Source: Deltaproteobacteria bacterium
GTDB taxonomy: Bacteria > UBA10199 > SPLOWO2-01-44-7
DNA length: 15,282 bases
Reading direction: 5' to 3'
Assembly: GCA_016203765.1 (NCBI GenBank)
Contig: JACQMB010000013.1
Span: 1 to 15,282 of the forward strand
Shown: in pieces, positions 1 to 5,858 of the stretch
Layout of the letters: each line of letters begins with the position of its first letter
Numbering within the stretch: position 1 is the stretch's first letter
The notes under the pieces: generated by a model
The model's database searches: none
What the model was told of the DNA's origin: nothing
The model's input: only the letters and a program-made list of their open reading frames with translations
Made by a program: the position numbers and the translations under genes

Positions 1-225
1 ACCTTCCTGTCGCTGATCTGGATTTATATGGAAACCAGGGACTTTGCGCTTCTTGAAACCTACACCCGGGATGTCCTGATCTGGGTTCTGCCGAGCTTTC
101 TCTTTTTGATCGCGGCGATCTACCTCTTTCGAGCAAAAATTCCGTTCCTGCTGACAATGGGAATCTCAACCGCCGCCCTCTTTGTCGGGGTCTTGGTCTT
201 CGAAAAACTTCACCTCCTCAAGTAG
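1..225 (+). CDS. C-terminal part of an unidentified integral membrane protein (5' truncated by window edge)
   Basis: The frame is open from base 1, so the gene starts left of the window; 74 codons and a TAG stop are visible. An internal ATG at 28 is probably not the start, because the reading frame continues upstream with hydrophobic residues (TFLSLIWIY). The visible part holds two clear hydrophobic segments, around VLIWVLPSFLFLIAAIYLF and IPFLLTMGISTAALFVGVLVF, separated by a short basic loop (RAK), and it ends in a short cytosolic-looking tail (EKLHLLK). No family motif is recognisable in so short a piece. It converges on the CPBP protease gene, whose stop lies only 14 nt away on the other strand, leaving no room for a separate terminator. 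Confidence 0.6.
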   Translation, partial: TFLSLIWIYMETRDFALLETYTRDVLIWVLPSFLFLIAAIYLFRAKIPFLLTMGISTAALFVGVLVFEKLHLLK

Positions 226-239
226 GACAGGTCCAGGGG

Positions 240-944
240 TTAAATGGAAAGGCCCTTGAGGCGAAGCGTGCAAAAGAAATCTATCGCCACCATTTGCCAG
301 GCGTGAATGGGGACGGCGACCCAAAAACTGCGGCAACGCCAAACCAGGGCCCCCAAAAGGAGCGCCCCCAGGACGGAAAGATAGGCCTCCGGCCAAGGCC
401 TCTGGGCGTGCAGTGCCGCGAAGGGAAGCGTTTGGATGAAGATTGACCAGACCCCAAAGGTCCTCGCCGTTCCAAAGAGAAGAAAGCCGCGCCAAAGATA
501 TTCCCAGCCGATCCAATAGAATAGAAAAAGAACTTCATAAGCGGCAAAGAGCCGCCAGTCGTGAAGAACACCCCTAAAAAAGGGATACGTCTCCTGAAAG
601 GAGGAGAGGCTGGATAAAAACCAACAACCAAGGGTTGCAACGGGGAGATACAGAACGACGGCCGTGAGCCCCAGCTTGAAGTCGCCAAGGCCCAAACCGG
701 CTTCACGCGGTGAACGCCGAAAAAGAAAGAGCAAAATGAAAAGGGGGATTCCAAACCCCGTCAGTCCCTGCATCCCGAAAAAATAGATGTAGCTCCAAAG
801 ACTCCCGCGCCCCGCGTTGAAAAAACCGGACAGCTCCTGATCAAAAAAATGGACGCTCCCAAACGTGAACTTGGACATCCCCAACAGGGCCGCCGCGATT
901 AAAACCACGGCCGTTTGACGATCGATCGTTGGGGGCGCTTTCAT
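240..944 (-). CDS. CPBP-family (CAAX-protease-like) intramembrane glutamic protease
   Basis: 234 residues with about six to eight predicted hydrophobic helices. Family motifs are present in order: WEYLWRG at 147-153, corresponding to the EExxxRG motif; FAALH at 175-179, corresponding to FxxxH; and a third histidine at 214 (IHAWQM). Members of this ABI/CPBP family cleave peptide bonds within the membrane; the founding member Rce1 trims prenylated CAAX proteins. The first Glu of the EExxxR pair is Trp here, while the second Glu (148) and Arg152 are kept. I recall similar W/x-E-F-F-F-R-G variants in this family, so the change may mark a subgroup rather than an inactive enzyme. The start overlaps the stop of the upstream two-helix protein in an ATGA, implying translational coupling in one operon with the lipoprotein gene. 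The substrate is unknown. Confidence 0.8.
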   Translation of the reverse strand: MKAPPTIDRQTAVVLIAAALLGMSKFTFGSVHFFDQELSGFFNAGRGSLWSYIYFFGMQGLTGFGIPLFILLFLFRRSPREAGLGLGDFKLGLTAVVLYLPVATLGCWFLSSLSSFQETYPFFRGVLHDWRLFAAYEVLFLFYWIGWEYLWRGFLLFGTARTFGVWSIFIQTLPFAALHAQRPWPEAYLSVLGALLLGALVWRCRSFWVAVPIHAWQMVAIDFFCTLRLKGLSI

Positions 945-1315
945 TCCCTTTTCCGGGGAGAAGAAAAGACAAAAACGCCGTTGATGATCACGACAATCAG
1001 GAGGGCAAATCCAACTTTGACAAGCCTTTGCCGGGCATTTTGGCGTTCCATGCGAAGCAGTTTTTCGTAATTGGCCAATCGCTCATAGGTAATCCTCTCC
1101 TCGGGGAAGTTTTTTTTGAAGGTCCCAAACTCCGTGTACGATTCGTTTGTTTTGTATTTTTCCCGCAAGGCCGAGCTCAACGTAAATTCGGGGCGAATCA
1201 TTTTCAACAAATCGTAGCCGCCGATCACAAAAGAGATCACAACAACAAAGATGCTGACGAATGAAACGGCCAGAGAATAGCTTGTCCGAAGATTTTGCGG
1301 ATAGGCCCTTGTCAT
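941..1315 (-). CDS. Small membrane protein with two transmembrane helices, function unknown
   Basis: 124 residues. I chose the ATG at 1315 because it lies 8 nt after the lipoprotein stop and has a purine-rich AGGCAGG just upstream; an ATG 14 codons earlier would overlap that gene. A hydrophobic helix spans about residues 14-37 and a second about 100-117. Between them is a charged, probably helical region of about 60 residues rich in Lys, Glu, Arg and Tyr (for example REKYK and NYEKLLRMERQNARQR). The C-terminus is basic (SSPRKRE). The topology suggests both ends on one side and a charged middle domain on the other. No family is recognised. It is the middle gene of the lipoprotein - membrane protein - CPBP protease operon, and its TGA overlaps the protease ATG. 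Confidence 0.7.
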   Translation of the reverse strand: MTRAYPQNLRTSYSLAVSFVSIFVVVISFVIGGYDLLKMIRPEFTLSSALREKYKTNESYTEFGTFKKNFPEERITYERLANYEKLLRMERQNARQRLVKVGFALLIVVIINGVFVFSSPRKRE

Positions 1316-1323
1316 CGGCCTGC

Positions 1324-1950
1324 CTAATTGAGCGTCGTGGTCAAACTGTTGCCACAAGTAACCGGGGTCCCCAAAAAGGTGAAGGCGGAGTTGTCAACGG
1401 TCACCGTTACGGTGCTCCCGCTGATCGAAAAACTCCCCGAAAAGGAGGCGTTGGTAACGGAACCGGTCGGTTCATTGGTGGCCGTCCCCGTAAAGGTGCC
1501 GGTATTGTCATTTAAGAAGGTCAGCGTCACCGAGATATCGCCGTGGGTTGCGGAGGTGGCCGTAAGGACGTCGGTCCCGTTGGCAAGGAATGTGGACAGG
1601 TCGATGGTGAAAGTTTCCGCCGCAGGATCGCCTCCGCCGTAAACCGAACCGTCGAGATCAAAGACAAGGGTGGCAACGTTGGTCGCCTGATTATAAGAAA
1701 TGGTGGAGGCCACATCCCCCGTCGTACTAAAGGTATTATTGGTCCAGGTCCCCGACATGGAGACGGAGTTGGACCCCGTAAAGCTGGTCAAAAGGCCTTC
1801 ATTGACCGTGGCGTTCGTGGAAACGGAAGCCGAAGAGGAAGTTCTGCCAGTGCCGGACGTCGTGCTTCCGCAAGCGCAACCAAAGAAGACCATCAGGCTC
1901 ATCAAGAAGAAGGCCCAGGATAAAGCGGCCCTTTGCTTTCTTTTTTTCAT
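1324..1950 (-). CDS. Secreted Thr/Ser/Asn-rich lipoprotein, function unknown
   Basis: 208 residues. The N-terminus is a typical lipoprotein signal: basic MKKRKQR, a hydrophobic core, then VFFGC with the likely lipidated Cys25; Cys27 follows shortly after. The mature part is very rich in Thr, Ser, Asn and Gly with regularly alternating polar and hydrophobic residues (such as VTVTVD and TFTIDLSTF), suggesting an extended or beta-sheet fold. Charged residues are nearly absent. The start is well supported by a GGGAGGTAATT Shine-Dalgarno directly before the ATG. It is the first gene of an operon with a two-helix membrane protein and a CPBP protease. No known family is recognised; a surface or outer-membrane structural role is only a guess. 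Confidence 0.75.
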   Translation of the reverse strand: MKKRKQRAALSWAFFLMSLMVFFGCACGSTTSGTGRTSSSASVSTNATVNEGLLTSFTGSNSVSMSGTWTNNTFSTTGDVASTISYNQATNVATLVFDLDGSVYGGGDPAAETFTIDLSTFLANGTDVLTATSATHGDISVTLTFLNDNTGTFTGTATNEPTGSVTNASFSGSFSISGSTVTVTVDNSAFTFLGTPVTCGNSLTTTLN

Positions 1951-1968
1951 AATTACCTCCCGACTCTT

Positions 1969-1997
1969 TTTCTAAAGCACTGCGATCAAAAATGCAA
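1969..1997 (-). promoter_or_regulatory. Possible promoter of the lipoprotein-CPBP operon
   Basis: On the minus strand TTGCAT (1992-1997) and TAGAAA (1969-1974) are separated by 17 nt. Transcription would start a short distance before the strong Shine-Dalgarno of the lipoprotein gene. The hexamers match the sigma-70 consensus only moderately. Confidence 0.35.
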
Positions 1998-2015
1998 CTA
2001 TATAGATTTCCAAAT

Positions 2016-2585
2016 TTATTTTTGGCCCTTCAAACTCTCCTCCAGCATATTACAAAACAACGCCCCCTGTTCGATGGCGTCGTCCAGCGCGACGTGGGAG
2101 TGGGGGAGTTTGTCAAACCAGTGTTTGGGCATGTTCTTTTTGACCGATTCGCGGTAGCCTTTTTTGATGAGGGCCATGGCGTAGGTTTTGATATCGAGGG
2201 CCGAATGGGAAAAGGGACTCTCACCGGCAAAGCGGATCAGATACCAATAAACGAACATGAAATCATAGGCGGCGGGGTAGCCCACAAAGACCGGCCGGAC
2301 CGGCAGTTTCTTCAACCAACGCACATACTCCGGCATCACCGCCGCCGGCGGCCGCGGATGCTCGCGGCAGGCCGCCCACGCCTTAGGCCTTTTGGCCCAC
2401 CAGGCCATGGTCTTGGGGTCGCCTTTCGCGCCCGGCAGCGTTTCCAGATTGGCCGAAAAAGTGCTCAACAAATTTTTTCCCGCGTCATAGGCCGCCGAGC
2501 CAAAACTCAACATCGAGTTTTGTCCCGGAATCGGCCCGTCGGCCTCCACATCGGTGCTGACGTAGATTTCCGTTTTGGGATTCAT
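2016..2585 (-). CDS. DEDDh-type 3'-5' exonuclease, RNase T/Rv2179c-like
   Basis: 189 residues from the ATG at 2585. The frame stays open upstream, but that part overlaps the zinc-ribbon gene and looks like non-coding Arg/Pro-rich translation. The acidic metal-binding residues of the DEDDh superfamily are visible: D12 and E14 in STDVEADG, D108 in YPAAYDFMF, and the H-x-A-x-x-D motif HVALDD (H164, D169). Such enzymes remove nucleotides from the 3' end of RNA or DNA using two metal ions. The overall layout, with a short N-terminal beta strand carrying DxE and a W-rich insert (AWWAKRPKAW), resembles the Rv2179c-like 3' exoribonuclease family, although that family assignment is from memory. The gene follows the zinc-ribbon gene after 44 nt on the same strand, so the two are probably co-transcribed. 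Confidence 0.75.
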   Translation of the reverse strand: MNPKTEIYVSTDVEADGPIPGQNSMLSFGSAAYDAGKNLLSTFSANLETLPGAKGDPKTMAWWAKRPKAWAACREHPRPPAAVMPEYVRWLKKLPVRPVFVGYPAAYDFMFVYWYLIRFAGESPFSHSALDIKTYAMALIKKGYRESVKKNMPKHWFDKLPHSHVALDDAIEQGALFCNMLEESLKGQK

Positions 2586-2629
2586 CTCTTCATGGCGGGA
2601 CGAAAGAAACGCGCGGCGGCTTGAGTCTC

Positions 2630-2938
2630 CTACCCTTTGAAAAGCTCCGCGATGTTTTGCAAAAGACGGCTTTTTTGGCCGGCGAGTTTTTCGAGTTCGC
2701 CGTCGTCCAGGTAGATGCCGCCGCAGTGAAAACACTTGTCGATGGTCACCCCGCGGTAGTCGATCGATTGCAGTTCGAGGCCGCATTTGGGACAGCGCAT
2801 CCAGTGCTCCTTTTTGAGGCGTTCCCGTTCCGTTTGGGACATCTGCGCCCTCTTTGCGTCGGCCGATTTCTTTTTCTTTTCGGCCTCCATTCTGGCGAAA
2901 TACTCCTCTTCCGTTGAGGATGGTTTTTCCAGCGTCAT
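2630..2938 (-). CDS. Small TFIIB-type zinc-ribbon protein
   Basis: 102 residues. The start at 2938 is set by a strong GGAGGA just upstream; longer in-frame starts lack this. Residues about 10-46 form a highly charged, probably coiled helix rich in Glu, Lys and Arg. Residues 47-85 carry the zf-TFIIB signature: CPKCG at 49-53, then CFHCGGIYLDDGELEKL with Cys69 and Cys72, giving a four-cysteine zinc site. The GGIYLDDGELEKL tail after the second Cys pair is characteristic of this bacterial family (PF13453-like), whose molecular role is generally unknown. A short helical tail follows. It is probably the first gene of a pair with the downstream DEDDh exonuclease, which could suggest nucleic-acid binding, but that is inference. 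Confidence 0.8.
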   Translation of the reverse strand: MTLEKPSSTEEEYFARMEAEKKKKSADAKRAQMSQTERERLKKEHWMRCPKCGLELQSIDYRGVTIDKCFHCGGIYLDDGELEKLAGQKSRLLQNIAELFKG

Positions 2939-3096
2939 GGGTCCTCCTTTAACCTCGCCGGCTTTCATGCCTCGCGGGGGAGAAGAAGTCAACTCGTCGA
3001 TTCCAGCAATCCGGAGGCCATGAAAGCCCTTGTATGGGAACACCGGACTTTTTTTTAACTTTTAGTCCTCATCCATTATCTGATCATTTTCTAGCG

Positions 3097-3125
3097 TTGA
3101 AATCAAAAACGCGATTGGGTAAACA
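3097..3125 (+). promoter_or_regulatory. Possible serB promoter placing the transcript start at the ATG
   Basis: TTGAAA (3097-3102), a 17-nt spacer and TAAACA (3120-3125) lie 8 nt before the serB ATG. There is no Shine-Dalgarno, so the arrangement would give a leaderless or nearly leaderless mRNA. The -10 match is weak (3 of 6). Confidence 0.3.
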
Positions 3126-3133
3126 CTAGCCCC

Positions 3134-4336
3134 ATGCCCAAACAGGAAATTTTGCTTTTGACCGTGCGCGGCAAGGACGCGCCGGGGATTACCGCCAAGT
3201 TGACCTCCATCATCGCGCAGGACAGGCGGGTCAAAATCCTGGATATTGAGCAGACGGTGGTGCATAAAAAACTGCTGCTTTCGATATTGATGGCCTTTCC
3301 GGGGAAAAATTCCGACAAAGCCTCACTGCTAAAAGAACTTTTGTTCGCGGGCAAAGAAATCGGCGTGGAAGTCCATTTTGAGATTTTTGAGCCGGACCTT
3401 TTGGGCGAGGAGATGCCGCGCCATCAATACGTGATTACCTGTCTGGCCGAAGAGGTGGGGGCCCATCCTTTAAGCCAAATCGCGCGGGCCTTGGCCAAGC
3501 GAGGGATGAACATCGACAAAATTTCCAAGCTCGCCCTCAAAAATATTCACGCCATTGAGTTGATCGCGCATGCCAAGCGGCCGCTCAACCCCAAAAAACT
3601 TTCCAAGGAATTGTTGGGTTTAAGCAACGAAATCGGCGTCGATATCGCCATTCAAAAACACGACCTCCTGCGGCGCGCCAAACGCCTGGTGGTGATGGAT
3701 ATGGATTCCACCCTTATCCAGACCGAGGTGATCGACGCGCTGGCCCGGCAAAAGGGGATATATAAAAAAGTGGCCGCCATCACGAAGCAGGCGATGAACG
3801 GGAATCTTTCTTTCACTCAGAGTTTGAAAAAACGGGTCGGGTATTTGAAGGGCCTTTCTCTAAAAGATTTGGAGCAGGTCCACAAACGAATTCGCCTGAC
3901 CCCGGGGGCGGCCAGGCTGCTAAAAGTTTTGAGGCACCTGGGCTACAAAACGGCCCTGATCAGCGGCGGATTTACCTATTTTACCGACCGGCTGAAAAAT
4001 ACCCTCGGTTTTGACTATACCTTCGCCAACCGGCTGGAGATGCGGGACGGCAAAATCACCGGCCGGGTGGCCGGCACGATCATCGATGCCAAAAGAAAGG
4101 CCCTGATTCTGGAGACCCTGGCCCAGGGAGAAAAAATTTCGCTGGATCAAACCATCGCCATCGGCGACGGGGCCAACGACATCCCGATGCTGACCAAGGC
4201 CGGCCTGGGAATCGCTTTCAAGGCCAAACCGGTGGTGGCGGCCAAGGCCCACTACCGCTTGTCCAAACAACCCCGCCTTGATTCGATTCTTTATCTGTTG
4301 GGAATTTCGGAAAGGGAGATTAAAAGTTTGCGCTAA
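3134..4336 (+). CDS. serB: Phosphoserine phosphatase SerB with two N-terminal ACT domains
   Basis: 400 residues. It catalyses the last step of serine biosynthesis, hydrolysis of O-phosphoserine to serine, in the cytosol. Two ACT-like regulatory domains occupy about residues 5-85 (LLLTVRGKDAPGITAKLTSI) and 97-175 (YVITCLAEE...SQIARALAKRGMNID). The HAD catalytic domain follows: DMDSTLI at 189-195 (nucleophile D189, acid/base D191), the cap segment ITKQAMNGNLSFTQSLKKRV, SGGF at 277-280, a conserved Lys around 320-322, and GDGANDIPM at 344-352. The length and ACT-ACT-HAD order match SerB proteins of deltaproteobacteria and actinobacteria. ACT domains usually bind amino acids, so feedback by serine is plausible. 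No Shine-Dalgarno precedes the ATG. The TAA stop overlaps the stop of tatA on the opposite strand. Confidence 0.95.
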   Translation: MPKQEILLLTVRGKDAPGITAKLTSIIAQDRRVKILDIEQTVVHKKLLLSILMAFPGKNSDKASLLKELLFAGKEIGVEVHFEIFEPDLLGEEMPRHQYVITCLAEEVGAHPLSQIARALAKRGMNIDKISKLALKNIHAIELIAHAKRPLNPKKLSKELLGLSNEIGVDIAIQKHDLLRRAKRLVVMDMDSTLIQTEVIDALARQKGIYKKVAAITKQAMNGNLSFTQSLKKRVGYLKGLSLKDLEQVHKRIRLTPGAARLLKVLRHLGYKTALISGGFTYFTDRLKNTLGFDYTFANRLEMRDGKITGRVAGTIIDAKRKALILETLAQGEKISLDQTIAIGDGANDIPMLTKAGLGIAFKAKPVVAAKAHYRLSKQPRLDSILYLLGISEREIKSLR

Positions 4337-4500
4337 TTTTTTTTGGAGAGGTCGTCATCATTCTTCTCGTCCCCCACCCCTTTTTTGAACTCCTTGAGGC
4401 TCTTCCCCAGGGAACGGGCCAGGTCGGGCAAGCGTTTGGCACCGAAGAGGAGGAGGATAATTCCCAGAATGATAAGGACCTCTGTCCAGCCGATGCGCAT
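4333..4500 (-). CDS. tatA: Twin-arginine translocase subunit TatA/TatE
   Basis: 55 residues read from ATG at 4500 to TAG at 4333. The protein begins MRIGWTEVLIILGIILLLFG, a single hydrophobic helix with the polar Glu7 near its start. The hinge FGAKRLPDLAR and an amphipathic helix (SLGKSLKEFKKG) follow, and then an acidic/basic tail (DEKNDDDLSKKN). This is the complete TatA architecture: membrane helix, FG hinge, amphipathic helix. TatA oligomers form the translocation pore or membrane-weakening element of the Tat pathway with TatB and TatC, which are not in this window. The gene lies 46 nt after the Cys/His-rich protein gene on the same strand. It converges on serB, and the four bases CTAA (4333-4336) contain both stops. 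It is at the short end for TatA but complete. Confidence 0.93.
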   Translation of the reverse strand: MRIGWTEVLIILGIILLLFGAKRLPDLARSLGKSLKEFKKGVGDEKNDDDLSKKN

Positions 4501-4546
4501 TGTTTCTTTTTATAGCCTTGAATCCGGCAGGATGTCAAATGGGGAG

Positions 4547-4984
4547 CTAACGTTTCTTCACGGGCCTGGGTCGTTTGACCCCATAATCAAAGGGTCTCAA
4601 AATCGGGATGTCGACCGCCAAAATCCTCTGGGTCAACACATCCTCGGGGATTTCTTCCTTGATCTGCTCGGCCCATTCAAAGCAAGCGATGATCTCTTTC
4701 ACGCAATAGGAATGGTGATGATGGTCTTCCATGGCACATTGGTCTTTGAACTCATTGCAGGCGTTGAAAAGCTCATCATTCAGGGCAAAACGAAACTCCC
4801 TTGCCTTGGGCAAAGGCAGGGCCAAAAAAGCCCCGCTCAGGGTCTCCTGCAAAAGAACGCGCAACTGGCGGATGGCCTCGCTCAAGGCGGCCATATCCTC
4901 CCCGTCGAGGCGTGAGCGCCAATAGCCGCGCACCTGCCCGACAATGCGGTTCATCTCCGGATGAATTTTGGATTGACCCCCCAT
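4547..4984 (-). CDS. Unrecognised cytosolic Cys/His-rich helical protein
   Basis: 145 residues, no family recognised. The sequence looks mostly alpha-helical and has neither signal peptide nor membrane segment. Its most distinctive part is a symmetric cysteine and histidine cluster: Cys76-x6-Cys83, a run of four histidines at 88-91 (MEDHHHHSYC), then Cys94-x6-Cys101. This could bind a metal, or the i, i+7 cysteines could line two adjacent helices. The C-terminus is basic and Pro-rich (GVKRPRPVKKR). The ATG at 4984 has no Shine-Dalgarno but sits 9 nt after a good extended -10 box. An ATG at 4954 has GGAG directly against it, which is too close to be useful. It is the first gene of a probable pair with tatA, 46 nt downstream, so a link to protein export is possible but unproven. 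Confidence 0.65.
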   Translation of the reverse strand: MGGQSKIHPEMNRIVGQVRGYWRSRLDGEDMAALSEAIRQLRVLLQETLSGAFLALPLPKAREFRFALNDELFNACNEFKDQCAMEDHHHHSYCVKEIIACFEWAEQIKEEIPEDVLTQRILAVDIPILRPFDYGVKRPRPVKKR

Positions 4985-4993
4985 CTGATAAAA

Positions 4994-5042
4994 ATTGTAG
5001 CAAAAATTCCGGCCGAAACAAAACCTTTTTTTTTATTTTTTT
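4994..5042 (-). promoter_or_regulatory. Strong-looking promoter with extended -10 and upstream A-tract
   Basis: On the minus strand TTGTTT (5016-5021), a 16-nt spacer and TACAAT (4994-4999), preceded by TGC, make an extended -10 promoter. An almost pure A run on the same strand (about 5026-5042) occupies the place of an UP element. Transcription would begin about 4987, only a few nt before the ATG at 4984, so the mRNA would be leaderless or nearly so. Confidence 0.5.
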
Positions 5043-5044
5043 GC

Positions 5045-5060
5045 CGTCAAAATTTTGACG
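5045..5060. promoter_or_regulatory. Perfect 16-bp palindrome, possible operator
   Basis: CGTCAAAATTTTGACG reads identically on both strands. It lies directly upstream of the A-tract of the promoter for the gene starting at 4984, at about -58 to -73 from the predicted start. That position fits an activator site or a distal operator. It has no loop and no T-run following it on either strand, so it is not a typical terminator. Confidence 0.4.
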
Positions 5061-5082
5061 CTCCCCTCCCCGGCCTAACTCA

Positions 5083-5136
5083 ACAAAAAGATAGGGGACT
5101 TGGGGGCCGGTTTTTACGCACGGCCCCCAAATCCCC
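5083..5136 (-). terminator. Strong intrinsic terminator after the helix-hairpin-helix gene
   Basis: Positions 5094-5109 pair with 5121-5136: 15 of 16 positions match, with one C/A mismatch and an 11-nt loop. On the minus strand the hairpin is followed by TATCTTTTTG, a U-rich tail. It ends the small-protein/HhH transcript before the next minus-strand promoter. Confidence 0.8.
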
Positions 5137-5146
5137 AAGGAGGAGG

Positions 5147-5166
5147 CTTTTGCCGGGAGGCAAAAG
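5147..5166 (-). repeat. Perfect 8-bp hairpin directly after the HhH gene stop
   Basis: CTTTTGCC (5147-5154) and GGCAAAAG (5159-5166) flank a four-base loop and abut the stop codon at 5167-5169. With the larger hairpin downstream it forms a double-hairpin 3' end, perhaps protecting the mRNA from 3' exonucleases. Confidence 0.6.
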
Positions 5167-5505
5167 TTAAGACTGGGCCGGTTCGACCTTCACCCACTGG
5201 GCGGTGGTCGGGCCGGTAACGGTGACGAACGGTCTCAGCGTCTCAAAGGATTTATCTCCAATCCCTTTGATATCCTTGAGTTCCTCGACCGTTGCGAAGG
5301 GGTGGGCGGCGGCATACTCCTGGATGGCCTGGGCCCGTTTGGGGCCCACACCCGGTAGCATGGTCAACTCCGCGATGCTCGCGGTGTTGACGTTGACCTG
5401 TCCTTCCAACTGCTTTTTGGCCTTGGATCCTGCCTGGGCGGTCAAGCCCATGGCGGCTAGCATACAGGCCATTGCCAGCACTCCGAACAGTTTTTTGTTT
5501 TTCAT
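5167..5505 (-). CDS. Secreted helix-hairpin-helix protein, ComEA-like
   Basis: 112 residues. The start at 5505 is supported by GGAG about 9 nt upstream. Residues 1-25 form a Sec signal peptide (MKNKK, a hydrophobic core, cleavage near AQA-GSK). Residues about 37-95 are a double helix-hairpin-helix domain: VNVNTASIAELTMLPGVGPKRAQAI and then FATVEELKDIKGIGDKSFETL. The two GxG hairpins (LPGVGPKRA, IKGIGDKS) are the DNA-backbone binding elements of ComEA-type proteins, which bind incoming DNA in the periplasm during transformation in competent bacteria. Many species carry such short ComEA-like proteins without full competence operons, and comEC/comF are not in this window. The C-terminus (VTGPTTAQWVKVEPAQS) is unstructured-looking. 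The ATG overlaps the TGA of the upstream small gene, indicating coupled translation. Confidence 0.85.
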   Translation of the reverse strand: MKNKKLFGVLAMACMLAAMGLTAQAGSKAKKQLEGQVNVNTASIAELTMLPGVGPKRAQAIQEYAAAHPFATVEELKDIKGIGDKSFETLRPFVTVTGPTTAQWVKVEPAQS

Positions 5506-5726
5506 GACTGTTCTCCTTTCTGTTTTTTGTTGTTTGGGTTGTTTCCGTTGCGGCTTCTGAGTTGAATCTTTCCGTCGAAGGGGAGGAGATTGAGAAGGAT
5601 ATTGATCGAATCGTCCCGGTTTTTGAACCCGATCCCGATGGAGGTCCAAAAGGACTTCTTTCCCTCTTTTTCATCCTCCCACTCCCGGATGTGATAGACA
5701 TCGTACATTCCCTTGCTGGTATCCAT
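5502..5726 (-). CDS. Small conserved-looking protein of unknown function
   Basis: 74 residues from the ATG at 5726, chosen because AAAGGAG lies just upstream; a GTG five codons earlier would place that Shine-Dalgarno inside the gene. The core MYDVYHIREWEDEKEGKKSF, followed by WTSIGIGFKNRDDSINILLNLLPFDGKIQLRSR, has a beta-strand-like pattern with a clear hydrophobic and aromatic alternation. It resembles short hypothetical proteins I have seen in several bacterial phyla, with no function assigned. The tail is Asn/Lys/Gln-rich (NGNNPNNKKQKGEQS) and probably disordered. Its TGA overlaps the ATG of the secreted HhH gene. That suggests a small two-gene operon ending at the hairpin terminator near 5094-5136. 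Confidence 0.65.
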   Translation of the reverse strand: MDTSKGMYDVYHIREWEDEKEGKKSFWTSIGIGFKNRDDSINILLNLLPFDGKIQLRSRNGNNPNNKKQKGEQS

Positions 5727-5858
5727 GAAAACTCCTTTCACGACGATCGTCGATGGTCTTCAATGCAAGGGGCGTGCCAGCACCGGAGGCTTGAAAAATA
5801 AGGGTTTTCCGAAACAGGGGTGACGAAATTAAATCAGAGATGACCGATTTGCGTCACT

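Noticed and set aside
1324..1950. Long plus-strand open frames antisense to the lipoprotein gene
   Set aside because: The low-complexity Thr/Ser/Gly codons leave the other frames open by composition; only the minus frame has a lipoprotein signal and a Shine-Dalgarno.
4320..4538. 72-codon minus-strand open frame over the tatA region
   Set aside because: It is an out-of-frame reading of tatA; the TatA frame at 4333-4500 has the complete family architecture.
5820..5857. Inverted repeat GTGACG ... CGTCAC after the polyprenyl synthase gene
   Set aside because: Six base pairs with a 26-nt loop and no U-run is too weak to call a terminator.
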